In this document: piece by piece, positions 38,744 to 52,200 of the stretch
Position numbering within the stretch: position 1 is the first letter of the stretch
Layout: the number at the start of each line of letters is the position of its first letter
Source of the DNA: Setophaga petechia
Taxonomy: Eukaryota; Chordata; Aves; Passeriformes; Parulidae
Direction of reading: 5' to 3'
Assembly: GCA_024362935.1 (NCBI GenBank)
Contig: JANCRA010000178.1
Location: 186,001-250,000 of the forward strand
Length of the DNA stretch: 64,000 nucleotides
Position numbers and translations under genes: made by a program
The notes under the pieces: generated by a model
The model's input: the letters and a program-made list of their open reading frames with translations, nothing else
The model's database searches: none
What the model was told of the DNA's origin: nothing

Positions 38744-41082
38744 TCCAAGAGGCTCTCTTTGATGGGGCAACCTGAGCCAGCAGGGATTTTTACTTTTCTT
38801 TAAATTTTTTTAATGTTTTCTTCCATTCTTTTTTTTACTATATGTAAATATAGACTGTGTTATAATAGACAGTAACTCAAGAGATTTTTTTTTGCTGTCC
38901 AGGGTCCGTAGTGGATAGGGGAAGAGGGGAAAAGGGTGCTTGTGCTCAGCCAGCTGCCCAGGCGTGCAGTGCTGCAGGGGAAATGGCCAGAAGCCCCTTG
39001 GCCTTTGGTGGTTCTGCTGAAGCCTTTGTGCTGCCCACAGAGCGGCTGGGCAGGGCCCGGAGCTGCGGGGATCCCTGCCAGGGCGGTGCCTGGAGATGGC
39101 CACAAGCCCTGTGCCAGGCAGGAAGCACCATCCGTGTCCTCCTGCCCGTGTGCTGCCGGCTGCCTTGCTGAGGGCTCCCAGGTGCCCCTGCATGGCGCTG
39201 CTCTGCAGCTGCCGTGGGGCTGCGGCGCTGCTGCCGGGCAGCTTGGCCCGGCTGGGGCAGCCCCTGAGGGGCTGCTGGGCGCTGGCAAGCCCTGAGCGAT
39301 GGGCTCTCAGAGGCCACAAGCAGCCCCCTGGCAGCCGCCTTGATCCTGCCAGAGTTGACTTGCAAGAGGGATCCCGGGCACTCTGCAGCTAACGGCATCA
39401 GTGTTGTTGGAACCCCAAATGCAGGGAGGTCTCAGATCTTTGGGCCTGGAAGCCAAAGCTTAGAATTAAACACAGGATTTGTGCTGAGACCTTGAAAAGG
39501 GCTTCCAAATTCAGGTGCTACAAGTGAGAATGTGGATTTGTAGTATAAAGCAGACACCCAAAGCTAAGTGGAGGAAAGTTTAGCATTTTAGAGTTTAAGA
39601 TCTAGAAAAAATAAAAGGAGTTACAACTGTAAACACCAAGTTTACACTGCAGTGCTGTAGTTTTGTGTGTCAGAACAGAATTGGCTGAGAAAGCTTACAC
39701 TGTAGCACGAGTTCATGAGATGAAATACTGAAGGATTGGGTCAGAAACATAAATAAACTTGTTGGCAATGTTTTATTGGCCAAGAAATCCTTCCAAGTTC
39801 TTGTAAGTACAAGTCTTGCGACGTTGTGAGCCATGTAATGGAGATGTGAGCCAAACTCACCTGTCCTGTCTATGCAGAAGAGAAAGAAAAAGCAATGACA
39901 TCATCTAAAAAACTCAGAGGTCCGCTCTCTAGCTCCTTCCAAATGCCTTGAAATCCCCCACAGTGGGATTTAGCTACAAATAGATGACAGGGACTCTTAG
40001 TGCTGGCTCTTTGACTCCAGAGCGGCTGCTTTAGAATCTTTCCCATAACCCTGTGTAGTTATGTGCCAGCAATGGATCATTTGAAGAAACTTTCCCAACT
40101 GACTTGCATGGAGGCTTGTTTGAAGGGTATTTGAGGAGAAAGGCTCCTGCAAGAGATCTGGGCTTTGCATTTTGGCCTAGCTGTGTCCCCTGCTGATTGT
40201 GAAGTGTGGCATCAGCAGCAGGGCTATCTGGGCTAAAAATATCACGTCACTTGCCCTTGCTCTTTTTGGCCTCTAAAAGCTGGACCCACTTTCGGGGCAA
40301 ATTTGGAGACCTCATCCATGGGTGGAGGGACCAGCTAGGATCTTCCCAGTTGCTGGGAATGGTTCTCCAGGTCCCTGGTGTAAAACGGGGCTGCCCAGCA
40401 ACTGCGCATCTGCAAGATGAGAAACAATTGTCTTGGTTTGAAGAGAGACATGTCTGCTCAGGAAGGCAGAAGGCTTCTCTGAAATGGAAAATGTCAATCC
40501 CCTCCTTTCAAATGATTCTCATTTAAAAATTCAAATGCTCTCAGGGAAAGATATGGGGATAGGACTGAGCCCGCTAAGCCGGGCGGCGTTTGCTGATGCT
40601 CTGAGCCCTTCCTAAAGATCCTGTCTGGCTGCCTTAGACACCTGGGGCCAGGGATTCCTTCCAAGCTGGGCCACTTTGGCTGGGCTGGGGGCGGCCCCAA
40701 GGCGGGAGGCAGTGTGTGCAAGGGCTCTGGGTGTCACGCTGCAGCACGGTCACTGTGCCATGGAACGGAACCTGGTCTCCAAGGCCCCTTTGTGACACGT
40801 GGGAAATAGAAGCTTGCCCGGGTGCTGGGAACAGGCAAAGGGGCGCAACGGGACAGAGCAGTGCTGTGAGGAGCCCCCGCACAGTGCACTCGTTTTCGAC
40901 TGACCCGCAGCTTTTCCACAGCGTTGGTCCGGCAGCTGAGCTCGAGGCCAGAGCACGGGACTCGGTGACCCGCGGCCTTCCGAGGCGTCTGTCCTGCAGC
41001 TGCCCTCAAGGGCAGAGCGTGGGACTTGGTGCCCCGGAGCTTTCCCTAAGCATCCCTCCTGCAAGTAGCTCCAGTCAGCGGC
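38744..41082 (+). other. Intergenic spacer between copies 5 and 6
   Basis: Second spacer type with TCTAAAA at 40272-40278. A poly(A) signal candidate is at 39752-39757. It has one private base (GAGACATGTC for GAGACGTGTC near 40450). No gene seen. Confidence 0.6.
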
Positions 41083-44000
41083 ATGGAGCAGAGACCCCTG
41101 AGCGTGCCCAAGATGGCCTGGGGGGAGGAGGAGCAGGAGGAAGAAGGCCCTGGAGCCTCCCCAGCCCAGGAGACTGAGGAGGTGGTGCCATTCCATGCAC
41201 CGCAGAAGGGTGAGTGCCAGAGCTGGGCTGCAGGGCTGGAGCTGCAGCCAACTGGGCCCCATGCCATGCCATGCAATGCAATCCCCTGGGGAAATGCCCA
41301 CGGACAGGCCGGAAGAGGGCCCAGGCAGACACCCCGCAGTGGCCGTGCTCCATCCCCTGGGCCATCCCGGGGCTCTCCCTGCCTGGGCAGCGCAGGGCTG
41401 GCCTGCGTTCTCCGGCCTCTCCCGCAGCCCCTCAGCTCTGGCTGCGCTCGCTCTTTGCCAGATGCAGCCCTGGAGCGCACACAGGAGCAGGAACCCAGCC
41501 GTGGCCGCTTCCGCAGCACAGCGCAGGTACCTGCAGCCACCCCCTCCTGGGCTGGGCCTGCTGTCCCTGCTCAGCCCAGCACCGTGTGTGCAGCACTTCA
41601 CGCAACATCCCCGGCTTCCTGCCCTTCTCCTACAGTTTGTCTGCAAATTCATGAGGAGAATTCTGGAGGAAGAGAACAGCACCATGGGCACAGGGCTCAG
41701 ACCCTACGCTCCCATCTTCCTAACTAAGACCAGCGCTGCCCTCCTGTGTATGCTTGTAGAGGAAGACTTTTACTATCCAAACCAAGTAAGCAGCCTGTGG
41801 GCAGGGTTTGATCCTCCCAGGAATTGCTTGGCCTCCCAAGCCACGCGTGCCGGTCCCTGTGAGCCTTTGAGGCCACTTGGCAGTGCAGTGGGAAGGGCAG
41901 CACTTCTCTGGGGAAGCTGGGGACATTGCTCCCTCTGGCAGCTTTCCAAGTCTCCCTGTGCCTTCTCCAGGTGCCCGCCATGGTGAGGTTCATCCACCAG
42001 TGGCTCGTGGCCAATGATTGTGCTGAGCACAGGCTGGACGAGGCCCTGCTGGATCTCACGGAAGCACAGCCAGATGACACAGTCATGGCGCTCCTGCGTG
42101 TGGCCCCGTCCTGTGACAGGTATGGGGCCCAGCTGCCCAGAGGGCTCAGGCCTCCCCAGCCCATCACCCAGTAGAGCCTGGCCCAGGTATCTGACCAACA
42201 GAGACTTCCAGGGCCCTCTGGCTGCTGCCTTTCCCAGCCCTGGCACGTCAGCCCCCGAGCCTGCTGCCATGCTCCCTCCCTGCCCCTCAGGGCTCTGTCC
42301 CCACCGGCCTGGGCGGCCTGGCTGCTGCTGGCCAGGGCCAGTGGGCAGAGGCAGAACTGGCAGCCAGCTCAGCTCCCCCCGGTGCTGTGTCTGAGACCCG
42401 CCCTGAGACACAGCTCTGACCCCACAGAGCTGCCATGGCCATGTGGAAGACCATCATGGGCTCAGCCAGGACTGCGGAGCTGGCACAGATGATCCTCCTG
42501 GATGTGCTGGGGAGCTGGCCAGAGTGCAGCACGTGCACCTCCGATGGGGATCAAACGGGTGTCTTTGCCCTGGCTGTGAGTTTCTGCAACGAGCCTTTGC
42601 TGGCCCCAAGGCCGCCTCTCCAGCAGCTCTCCATCCTCCTTCCCCCACTGCCTCTCCCTGCCTCAGGCGCTGGCCTGAAACCTGGCCCGGGGGCAGCTTC
42701 AGGCCCACCAGGCCGTGTGCTCCCCCTGCCTCTCTCCGGGCCTCTCCCTGCCACGCTCGCGCCCTGCCACACGGACACCTGGGCACTGAGCGCTGTCTCG
42801 GGGGGCTTTGTCCTTTGCAGGCAACCGTGGTGATGTGGAAGATCCTCCAGGTGCCCTGTCTGCCACGGATACTGAAGGTGTATTTCCCCCGCCTCTTTGT
42901 GCATCTGCTTTTCCAAGTGTTCTTCAGCACTCTGCATATGCCAGAGGAGGTCGATACCTTCTGGAAGGGATGCCAGGAAGAGCACGGCCTTGCCACCAGC
43001 CCCGACAGGTGCTCCATCCCACTCCTCCTGTCCCTGCCACGTGGCCTGCCAAGGAGCCAGTGCTGCCAGCCTGACCTGGGCTTTGCTGTGCACACAGCTT
43101 TGCAGTGCGCACCCTGAAGTCCCTGCTGTGCCTTCTGCGCTGTGAGGATGTGGTGGTGGCAATGGAACGCAGGTGTGGCTGGGACACGCTGCTCTCTCCT
43201 GACACCCACCACTTTGCCGTGGCTCTGCTGGCCAGGTGAGACCCCCTTCTCCCCACTGCCTCTGACATTTGTGCTCTGTGCCCAGGTGTCCCACAAAGTC
43301 CCCGTGCTTATCAGCCAGAGGGCCTTGTCACTGAGGGAAAGCCAAACACACTGGAAAAGGCTGGGAGAGGAGGGAGGCCATGAGCAACCAACTCCCAAAT
43401 GGCCCAGGTCCCCTTGCTGGAAGGCTGGTGGGGAAACATGAGAACTCTGTGAGTCACTCCTGGGAGAGGTTTGCCCCACTGGCTCAGGGTCTTGTTTCCT
43501 TTGTCCCGCCTTTAGAGAAATTTCCCATTCATCCATACACTTTTGTTCCGGGATTGCATTCTACCTGCTCGCCCTGCTCCAAGAAGAGATGCCATACTGG
43601 GATTTCCCTGCCCTGGCATTCCTTGTGGAGGTGAGCCTCAAGGCCAGCGCTGCCTGCCTGAGCTGCCTCCCAGCTCTCTGCCCTCTCGTAGGCGCAGCTG
43701 CCAGGACGGTGCCCGTGCCCTGTGCTGCTGCCTGGGCCCAGCCCTGTGCGGCTCCGGGCTCCTGCCGGCCGGCTCCCTGTCACTGCCCTGTGCCTTTCAG
43801 GTCTTCGAGTGCCTGGACTTGAGGGAATGCAGTGACAGTGTTCTGGAGATCATGGCACAGAACCTGCAGAGCGAGCACAGGGCCAGGCGTTACTTGGCAC
43901 TCAGAGGCCTCGTAGTGCTGGGCAAGAATCCCTGCATGGTGAGAAGGGGGCAGTGGCTGAAGCCGTGCAGGCAGCGTGGGGCTGGGCAAGGCACTCGCTT

Positions 44001-46914
44001 GGCCTTGCCTGGGCTTGGGGCGCTGGGGCAGCTGCTCCCAGCTCTCCTGCCTCCCGCTGCAGCTGCCCCAGTGCTTCGGGACGGGCCTTTGGCCTCTGGG
44101 CCCTGCGGCAGCAGGGTGGCCTTTCACAAACTTGTGTTCCACACAGGCGGAAAAAATGTGGAGCCTGAGTGAAAGTCTTGTGGAGCTCCTGCAAGAGGAT
44201 GATAGTGACATGATCAGGATGACCATTCTTCTATTCAGATACTTGCTCCTGGATACTGGTGCCCCAATACCCACACCCATCGCCCTGCAGCTGGCTGAGG
44301 CGCTCCTGCCACTCTTTGACCATGTAAGGCTCTGTGCCCACAGCCACGGCCACTGGCTGCTGCCCGGAAACTTGGTGCCCTGTGGAGGTGCAGGCCTGTG
44401 CCCTGTGGGGTCTGAAGCAGCTGATGCTGAGGTCTTTTGCCCTTCCTTTCATACAGGATGATAGCCAGGTGCAGCTGAGCTCCATGTGTGTCTTTCAAGA
44501 GATGCTGGACTTATTAACAGAAGATGGAAGAAAGGCCCTGAAGTCCCACGTGCGCCAGAGCCTGGTACCACTCTACTTGCACTGCCATGATGAGAATCAG
44601 ATTGTTGCTGAGGTGAGGACTTGTGGCTGGCTGCTGCCCCCTGGGAGGGTGCTGGGCTGCCTCCTGCCCTGGCACCTTGCAGGCTGCAGCCTCCTCCAGG
44701 CTGTGGCACTGGGATGCTCCTGTGCCCTGGACTGTGGGGCCATCTGTGCCTCTCTGCTGCTCTCCAGGCCTCCCGGGAAACGCTGCATTCTGCAGCCAGA
44801 TTCCTAAGGAGGAGGGATCTCGAAAAAATGCTTCCGGTGGATCCGACATGGAAGTTTGCCGAGAGCCTGGTAAGGACTGCCAAGAATCCTCAGCCTGGAG
44901 AAAGTCCCTGAGGGCGGTGCTCAGTGTGCGGGGCTGGCAGCTGTGCCCCTGCCCGCTGCTGCAGCCAGAGGCCGCGCGGGCTCTTCTCCAGGCTCCCGCG
45001 GGCCCGAGCCGGGTGCCCATGGAGCCCCGGCAAGGCGGGGTTGCGGGCGGGCACCGCGGCTCCCCGGGCAGCAGCCGGCCCTCTGCCCCCTGCCCTCGGG
45101 AGCCCTTGGCCAGCGGCTGCTGGCCGCGCCTCAGGGCTGTGCGGCCAGGGGAGGCCGGGGCTGGGCGCAGGCAGCGCCCGGCCCAGGGGCGGAGCCGCTG
45201 AACCCTTCCCTCCGTCCGCTCTCCCCAGCTGGCAGAGGACAGGAGCAGAGCGGCCGAGCACCTGCGCCGGGCCCTGCCCTACCTGGAGAGCCCACAGGAG
45301 CCCCTGCGAGAGGCCGCCGTCAGCTTCATGGGTGAGCCCCGAGCCCGTGCTCCCTCCCCGGCCCGGCCCGGCCCGGCCCGCGGCAGTTACGCCCCAGCCC
45401 CGCCTGCTGCCCCGGCAGCGCCGGCCGGGCCCGGCGCCGCGGAGCCCCGCCTGGCCTGGCCATTGCTGCTGCCGCCCTCTGGCAGCCGCGCCCTTGGGCG
45501 GCAGCGTGCGCCAAGGGCCGGGCTGAGCCCGGCCGGGCCAGCAGCCCGTGTGGCCACAGCGGCGGCAGCGCCGCTGGCAGGGAGCTGTGCCGCCGGCGCC
45601 GTGACAGGCTCTGTGTTCACAGGCATGGCCGGGCGGCACCTGAGGGGGCAGCGGCAAGAGCTGCAGCTGATCTGCACCGGTGAGTGAGGGCAGCGGGCTG
45701 ACAGCGGGGGCTGCCGGGGGGAGCCGCAAGCCCTGCCCCGGCTGCGGAGGGCTCTGCTCCCGGGGCCAGAGCACACTGAGATTTCAGGGCCACGTGGGCC
45801 ATTCCTGGCCAGGAGCATCAGGCTGATCCCCTTGCTCCCTGCTCCCTCCTGGCCGTGGCAAGAGCTGGCTGGCATGGCCCTTGCTGGGGGCTCTCCTCGG
45901 CTCCCCACAGATCCGGGATCTGACCTTGGCTCTGTTATCTTTGCCCATCATAAAAAGTCAAATCCCATGATAAAAAACCAAACAATATTTGAGATAGCTG
46001 CAATTTTAATTGAATAGTTTAGAAAATATATCTTGACAATATCATTTGATTAAAAATATGGGATAATTTGGTTCCAATAATCGTGCATAAACACAGGATA
46101 ACCGCGGGGTATGGAGTGCAGGGTTCTGGAGCCTTGCCACCTCACGTATGAGCTTGCCAAGTGAAGATTCCCCCTTTTATGCCATGTGTCAATGTCATCC
46201 ACTCCCATTTTCAATTCATCACACTTCTACCTCTGCCCTCAACACCACCTTTACCACCGATGCTCCACCATTTGTTTTGGTTGTCACACAAGTCTTTGGT
46301 GGGCGTCGTTTTTTTATGAAGGCATCTCTTCTTTCTATTTGTCCTTTAATTCATGTTTGGGTTACACACGCGCACCAAGCCAATACAATGTAATCCAAAA
46401 CGAACATATTTCTACATTTAAAAATCAAAGCAATAAATCTCCTATAGCTAGCATTTTCCTGAGACCCAACCACATTTTTCCTTCTTTCTGTTTTTTTTAG
46501 TAACTGTTATCTCTTGCTTTTTCCTCCTGTCATGGAACACCTGCAGGGAGGGGAGGGTGGAACCCCTCCTCTCCCTTTTTTCTTGGCATTATAACTTTTA
46601 CCTGTTTTATTATGATTTCCAAATATTAATTCCTGCATCAATAATGATTAATGTTTCAATTTTGTCAGCACCAATCATACCTACTTACCACAGCTCTGTT
46701 CCTCTCTCTTGCAGCCCTCGAAAGCCTGACGGAGGACATGAGCAGTGCTGTGTCAGAGCTGGCATTTCAAACACTGCATGTCCTCCGAGCAACAGCGAGT
46801 AGGCGATATTCCATCTTCCAGAGGCTGCACGATCAGCTGCGCAGGGCGTGGATGACTTGGCCTCGTCTGTCACGGCTCGGCTGGCTGCACTGCACGAGCT
46901 CGGAGGAGAGCTAA
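41083..46914 (+). CDS. MROH family HEAT-repeat protein, copy 6 (15 exons, 670 aa; K206Q)
   Basis: Exons: 41083-41209, 41462-41526, 41636-41785, 41971-42119, 42428-42575, 42821-43008, 43098-43235, 43516-43630, 43801-43938, 44147-44323, 44457-44612, 44768-44869, 45229-45331, 45623-45679, 46715-46914 (TAA). Two adjacent bases (42551-42552) differ from every other copy and change GAC AAA to GAT CAA, so Asp205 is kept and Lys206 becomes Gln. In the middle of the gene it carries U1-U3 type markers (intron 8 G form, Ala580 GCC), but intron 14, exon 15 (Arg655) and the spacer are of the later type. It therefore looks like a second mosaic copy. Confidence 0.86.
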
Positions 46915-49253
46915 TCCAAGAGGCTCTCTTTGATGGGGCAACCTGAGCCAGCAGGGATTTTTACTTTTCTTTAAATTTTTTTAATGTTTTCTTCCATTCT
47001 TTTTTTTACTATATGTAAATATAGACTGTGTTATAATAGACAGTAACTCAAGAGATTTTTTTTTGCTGTCCAGGGTCCGTAGTGGATAGGGGAAGAGGGG
47101 AAAAGGGTGCTTGTGCTCAGCCAGCTGCCCAGGCGTGCAGTGCTGCAGGGGAAATGGCCAGAAGCCCCTTGGCCTTTGGTGGTTCTGCTGAAGCCTTTGT
47201 GCTGCCCACAGAGCGGCTGGGCAGGGCCCGGAGCTGCGGGGATCCCTGCCAGGGCGGTGCCTGGAGATGGCCACAAGCCCTGTGCCAGGCAGGAAGCACC
47301 ATCCGTGTCCTCCTGCCCGTGTGCTGCCGGCTGCCTTGCTGAGGGCTCCCAGGTGCCCCTGCATGGCGCTGCTCTGCAGCTGCCGTGGGGCTGCGGCGCT
47401 GCTGCCGGGCAGCTTGGCCCGGCTGGGGCAGCCCCTGAGGGGCTGCTGGGCGCTGGCAAGCCCTGAGCGATGGGCTCTCAGAGGCCACAAGCAGCCCCCT
47501 GGCAGCCGCCTTGATCCTGCCAGAGTTGACTTGCAAGAGGGATCCCGGGCACTCTGCAGCTAACGGCATCAGTGTTGTTGGAACCCCAAATGCAGGGAGG
47601 TCTCAGATCTTTGGGCCTGGAAGCCAAAGCTTAGAATTAAACACAGGATTTGTGCTGAGACCTTGAAAAGGGCTTCCAAATTCAGGTGCTACAAGTGAGA
47701 ATGTGGATTTGTAGTATAAAGCAGACACCCAAAGCTAAGTGGAGGAAAGTTTAGCATTTTAGAGTTTAAGATCTAGAAAAAATAAAAGGAGTTACAACTG
47801 TAAACACCAAGTTTACACTGCAGTGCTGTAGTTTTGTGTGTCAGAACAGAATTGGCTGAGAAAGCTTACACTGTAGCACGAGTTCATGAGATGAAATACT
47901 GAAGGATTGGGTCAGAAACATAAATAAACTTGTTGGCAATGTTTTATTGGCCAAGAAATCCTTCCAAGTTCTTGTAAGTACAAGTCTTGCGACGTTGTGA
48001 GCCATGTAATGGAGATGTGAGCCAAACTCACCTGTCCTGTCTATGCAGAAGAGAAAGAAAAAGCAATGACATCATCTAAAAAACTCAGAGGTCCGCTCTC
48101 TAGCTCCTTCCAAATGCCTTGAAATCCCCCACAGTGGGATTTAGCTACAAATAGATGACAGGGACTCTTAGTGCTGGCTCTTTGACTCCAGAGCGGCTGC
48201 TTTAGAATCTTTCCCATAACCCTGTGTAGTTATGTGCCAGCAATGGATCATTTGAAGAAACTTTCCCAACTGACTTGCATGGAGGCTTGTTTGAAGGGTA
48301 TTTGAGGAGAAAGGCTCCTGCAAGAGATCTGGGCTTTGCATTTTGGCCTAGCTGTGTCCCCTGCTGATTGTGAAGTGTGGCATCAGCAGCAGGGCTATCT
48401 GGGCTAAAAATATCACGTCACTTGCCCTTGCTCTTTTTGGCCTCTAAAAGCTGGACCCACTTTCGGGGCAAATTTGGAGACCTCATCCATGGGTGGAGGG
48501 ACCAGCTAGGATCTTCCCAGTTGCTGGGAATGGTTCTCCAGGTCCCTGGTGTAAAACGGGGCTGCCCAGCAACTGCGCATCTGCAAGATGAGAAACAATT
48601 GTCTTGGTTTGAAGAGAGACGTGTCTGCTCAGGAAGGCAGAAGGCTTCTCTGAAATGGAAAATGTCAATCCCCTCCTTTCAAATGATTCTCATTTAAAAA
48701 TTCAAATGCTCTCAGGGAAAGATATGGGGATAGGACTGAGCCCGCTAAGCCGGGCGGCGTTTGCTGATGCTCTGAGCCCTTCCTAAAGATCCTGTCTGGC
48801 TGCCTTAGACACCTGGGGCCAGGGATTCCTTCCAAGCTGGGCCACTTTGGCTGGGCTGGGGGCGGCCCCAAGGCGGGAGGCAGTGTGTGCAAGGGCTCTG
48901 GGTGTCACGCTGCAGCACGGTCACTGTGCCATGGAACGGAACCTGGTCTCCAAGGCCCCTTTGTGACACGTGGGAAATAGAAGCTTGCCCGGGTGCTGGG
49001 AACAGGCAAAGGGGCGCAACGGGACAGAGCAGTGCTGTGAGGAGCCCCCGCACAGTGCACTCGTTTTCGACTGACCCGCAGCTTTTCCACAGCGTTGGTC
49101 CGGCAGCTGAGCTCGAGGCCAGAGCACGGGACTCGGTGACCCGCGGCCTTCCGAGGCGTCTGTCCTGCAGCTGCCCTCAAGGGCAGAGCGTGGGACTTGG
49201 TGCCCCGGAGCTTTCCCTAAGCATCCCTCCTGCAAGTAGCTCCAGTCAGCGGC
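46915..49253 (+). other. Intergenic spacer between copies 6 and 7
   Basis: Second spacer type with TCTAAAA at 48443-48449. A poly(A) signal candidate is at 47923-47928. This is the last spacer before the sequence becomes more diverged, and makes a good baseline for comparison with the spacer after copy 7. No gene seen. Confidence 0.6.
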
Positions 49254-52200
49254 ATGGAGCAGAGACCCCTGAGCGTGCCCAAGATGGCCTGGGGGGAGGA
49301 GGAGCAGGAGGAAGAAGGCCCTGGAGCCTCCCCAGCCCAGGAGACTGAGGAGGTGGTGCCATTCCATGCACCGCAGAAGGGTGAGTGCCAGAGCTGGGCT
49401 GCAGGGCTGGAGCTGCAGCCAACTGGGCCCCATGCCATGCCATGCAATGCAATCCCCTGGGGAAATGCCCACGGACAGGCCGGAAGAGGGCCCAGGCAGA
49501 CACCCCGCAGTGGCCGTGCTCCATCCCCTGGGCCATCCCGGGGCTCTCCCTGCCTGGGCAGCGCAGGGCTGGCCTGCGTTCTCCGGCCTCTCCCGCAGCC
49601 CCTCAGCTCTGGCTGCGCTCGCTCTTTGCCAGATGCAGCCCTGGAGCGCACACAGGAGCAGGAACCCAGCCGTGGCCGCTTCCGCAGCACAGCGCAGGTA
49701 CCTGCAGCCACCCCCTCCTGGGCTGGGCCTGCTGTCCCTGCTCAGCCCAGCACCGTGTGTGCAGCACTTCACGCAACATCCCCGGCTTCCTGCCCTTCTC
49801 CTACAGTTTGTCTGCAAATTCATGAGGAGAATTCTGGAGGAAGAGAACAGCACCATGGGCACAGGGCTCAGACCCTACGCTCCCATCTTCCTAACTAAGA
49901 CCAGCGCTGCCCTCCTGTGTATGCTTGTAGAGGAAGACTTTTACTATCCAAACCAAGTAAGCAGCCTGTGGGCAGGGTTTGATCCTCCCAGGAATTGCTT
50001 GGCCTCCCAAGCCACGCGTGCCGGTCCCTGTGAGCCTTTGAGGCCACTTGGCAGTGCAGTGGGAAGGGCAGCACTTCTCTGGGGAAGCTGGGGACATTGC
50101 TCCCTCTGGCAGCTTTCCAAGTCTCCCTGTGCCTTCTCCAGGTGCCCGCCATGGTGAGGTTCATCCACCAGTGGCTCGTGGCCAATGATTGTGCTGAGCA
50201 CAGGCTGGACGAGGCCCTGCTGGATCTCACGGAAGCACAGCCAGATGACACAGTCATGGCGCTCCTGCGTGTGGCCCCGTCCTGTGACAGGTATGGGGCC
50301 CAGCTGCCCAGAGGGCTCAGGCCTCCCCAGCCCATCACCCAGTAGAGCCTGGCCCAGGTATCTGACCAACAGAGACTTCCAGGGCCCTCTGGCTGCTGCC
50401 TTTCCCAGCCCTGGCACGTCAGCCCCCGAGCCTGCTGCCATGCTCCCTCCCTGCCCCTCAGGGCTCTGTCCCCACCGGCCTGGGCGGCCTGGCTGCTGCT
50501 GGCCAGGGCCAGTGGGCAGAGGCAGAACTGGCAGCCAGCTCAGCTCCCCCCGGTGCTGTGTCTGAGACCCGCCCTGAGACACAGCTCTGACCCCACAGAG
50601 CTGCCATGGCCATGTGGAAGACCATCATGGGCTCAGCCAGGACTGCGGAGCTGGCACAGATGATCCTCCTGGATGTGCTGGGGAGCTGGCCAGAGTGCAG
50701 CACGTGCACCTCCGATGGGGACAAAACGGGTGTCTTTGCCCTGGCTGTGAGTTTCTGCAACGAGCCTTTGCTGGCCCCAAGGCCGCCTCTCCAGCAGCTC
50801 TCCATCCTCCTTCCCCCACTGCCTCTCCCTGCCTCAGGCGCTGGCCTGAAACCTGGCCCGGGGGCAGCTTCAGGCCCACCAGGCCGTGTGCTCCCCCTGC
50901 CTCTCTCCGGGCCTCTCCCTGCCACGCTCGCGCCCTGCCACACGGACACCTGGGCACTGAGCGCTGTCTCGGGGGGCTTTGTCCTTTGCAGGCAACCGTG
51001 GTGATGTGGAAGATCCTCCAGGTGCCCTGTCTGCCACGGATACTGAAGGTGTATTTCCCCCGCCTCTTTGTGCATCTGCTTTTCCAAGTGTTCTTCAGCA
51101 CTCTGCATATGCCAGAGGAGGTCGATACCTTCTGGAAGGGATGCCAGGAAGAGCACGGCCTTGCCACCAGCCCCGACAGGTGCTCCATCCCACTCCTCCT
51201 GTCCCTGCCACGTGGCCTGCCAAGGAGCCAGTGCTGCCAGCCTGACCTGGGCTTTGCTGTGCACACAGCTTTGCAGTGCGCACCCTGAAGTCCCTGCTGT
51301 GCCTTCTGCGCTGTGAGGATGTGGTGGTGGCAATGGAACGCAGGTGTGGCTGGGACACGCTGCTCTCTCCTGACACCCACCACTTTGCCGTGGCTCTGCT
51401 GGCCAGGTGAGACCCCCTTCTCCCCACTGCCTCTGACATTTGTGCTCTGTGCCCAGGTGTCCCACAAAGTCCCCGTGCTTATCAGCCAGAGGGCCTTGTC
51501 ACTGAGGGAAAGCCAAACACACTGGAAAAGGCTGGGAGAGGAGGGAGGCCATGAGCAACCAACTCCCAAATGGCCCAGGTCCCCTTGCTGGAAGGCTGGT
51601 GGGGAAACATGAGAACTCTGTGAGTCACTCCTGGGAGAGGTTTGCCCCACTGGCTCAGGGTCTTGTTTCCTTTGTCCCGCCTTTAGAGAAATTTCCCATT
51701 CATCCATACACTTTTGTTCCGGGATTGCATTCTACCTGCTCGCCCTGCTCCAAGAAGAGATGCCATACTGGGATTTCCCTGCCCTGGCATTCCTTGTGGA
51801 GGTGAGCCTCAAGGCCAGCGCTGCCTGCCTGAGCTGCCTCCCAGCTCTCTGCCCTCTCGTAGGCGCAGCTGCCAGGACGGTGCCCGTGCCCTGTGCTGCT
51901 GCCTGGGCCCAGCCCTGTGCGGCTCCAGGCTCCTGCCGGCCGGCTCCCTGTCACTGCCCTGTGCCTTTCAGGTCTTCGAGTGCCTGGACTTGAGGGAATG
52001 CAGTGACAGTGTTCTGGAGATCATGGCACAGAACCTGCAGAGCGAGCACAGGGCCAGGCGTTACTTGGCACGCAGAGGCCTCGTAGTGCTGGGCAAGAAT
52101 CCCTGCATGGTGAGAAGGGGGCAGTGGCTGAAGCCGTGCAGGCAGCGTGGGGCTGGGCAAGGCACTCGCTTGGCCTTGCCTGGGCTTGGGGCGCTGGGGC

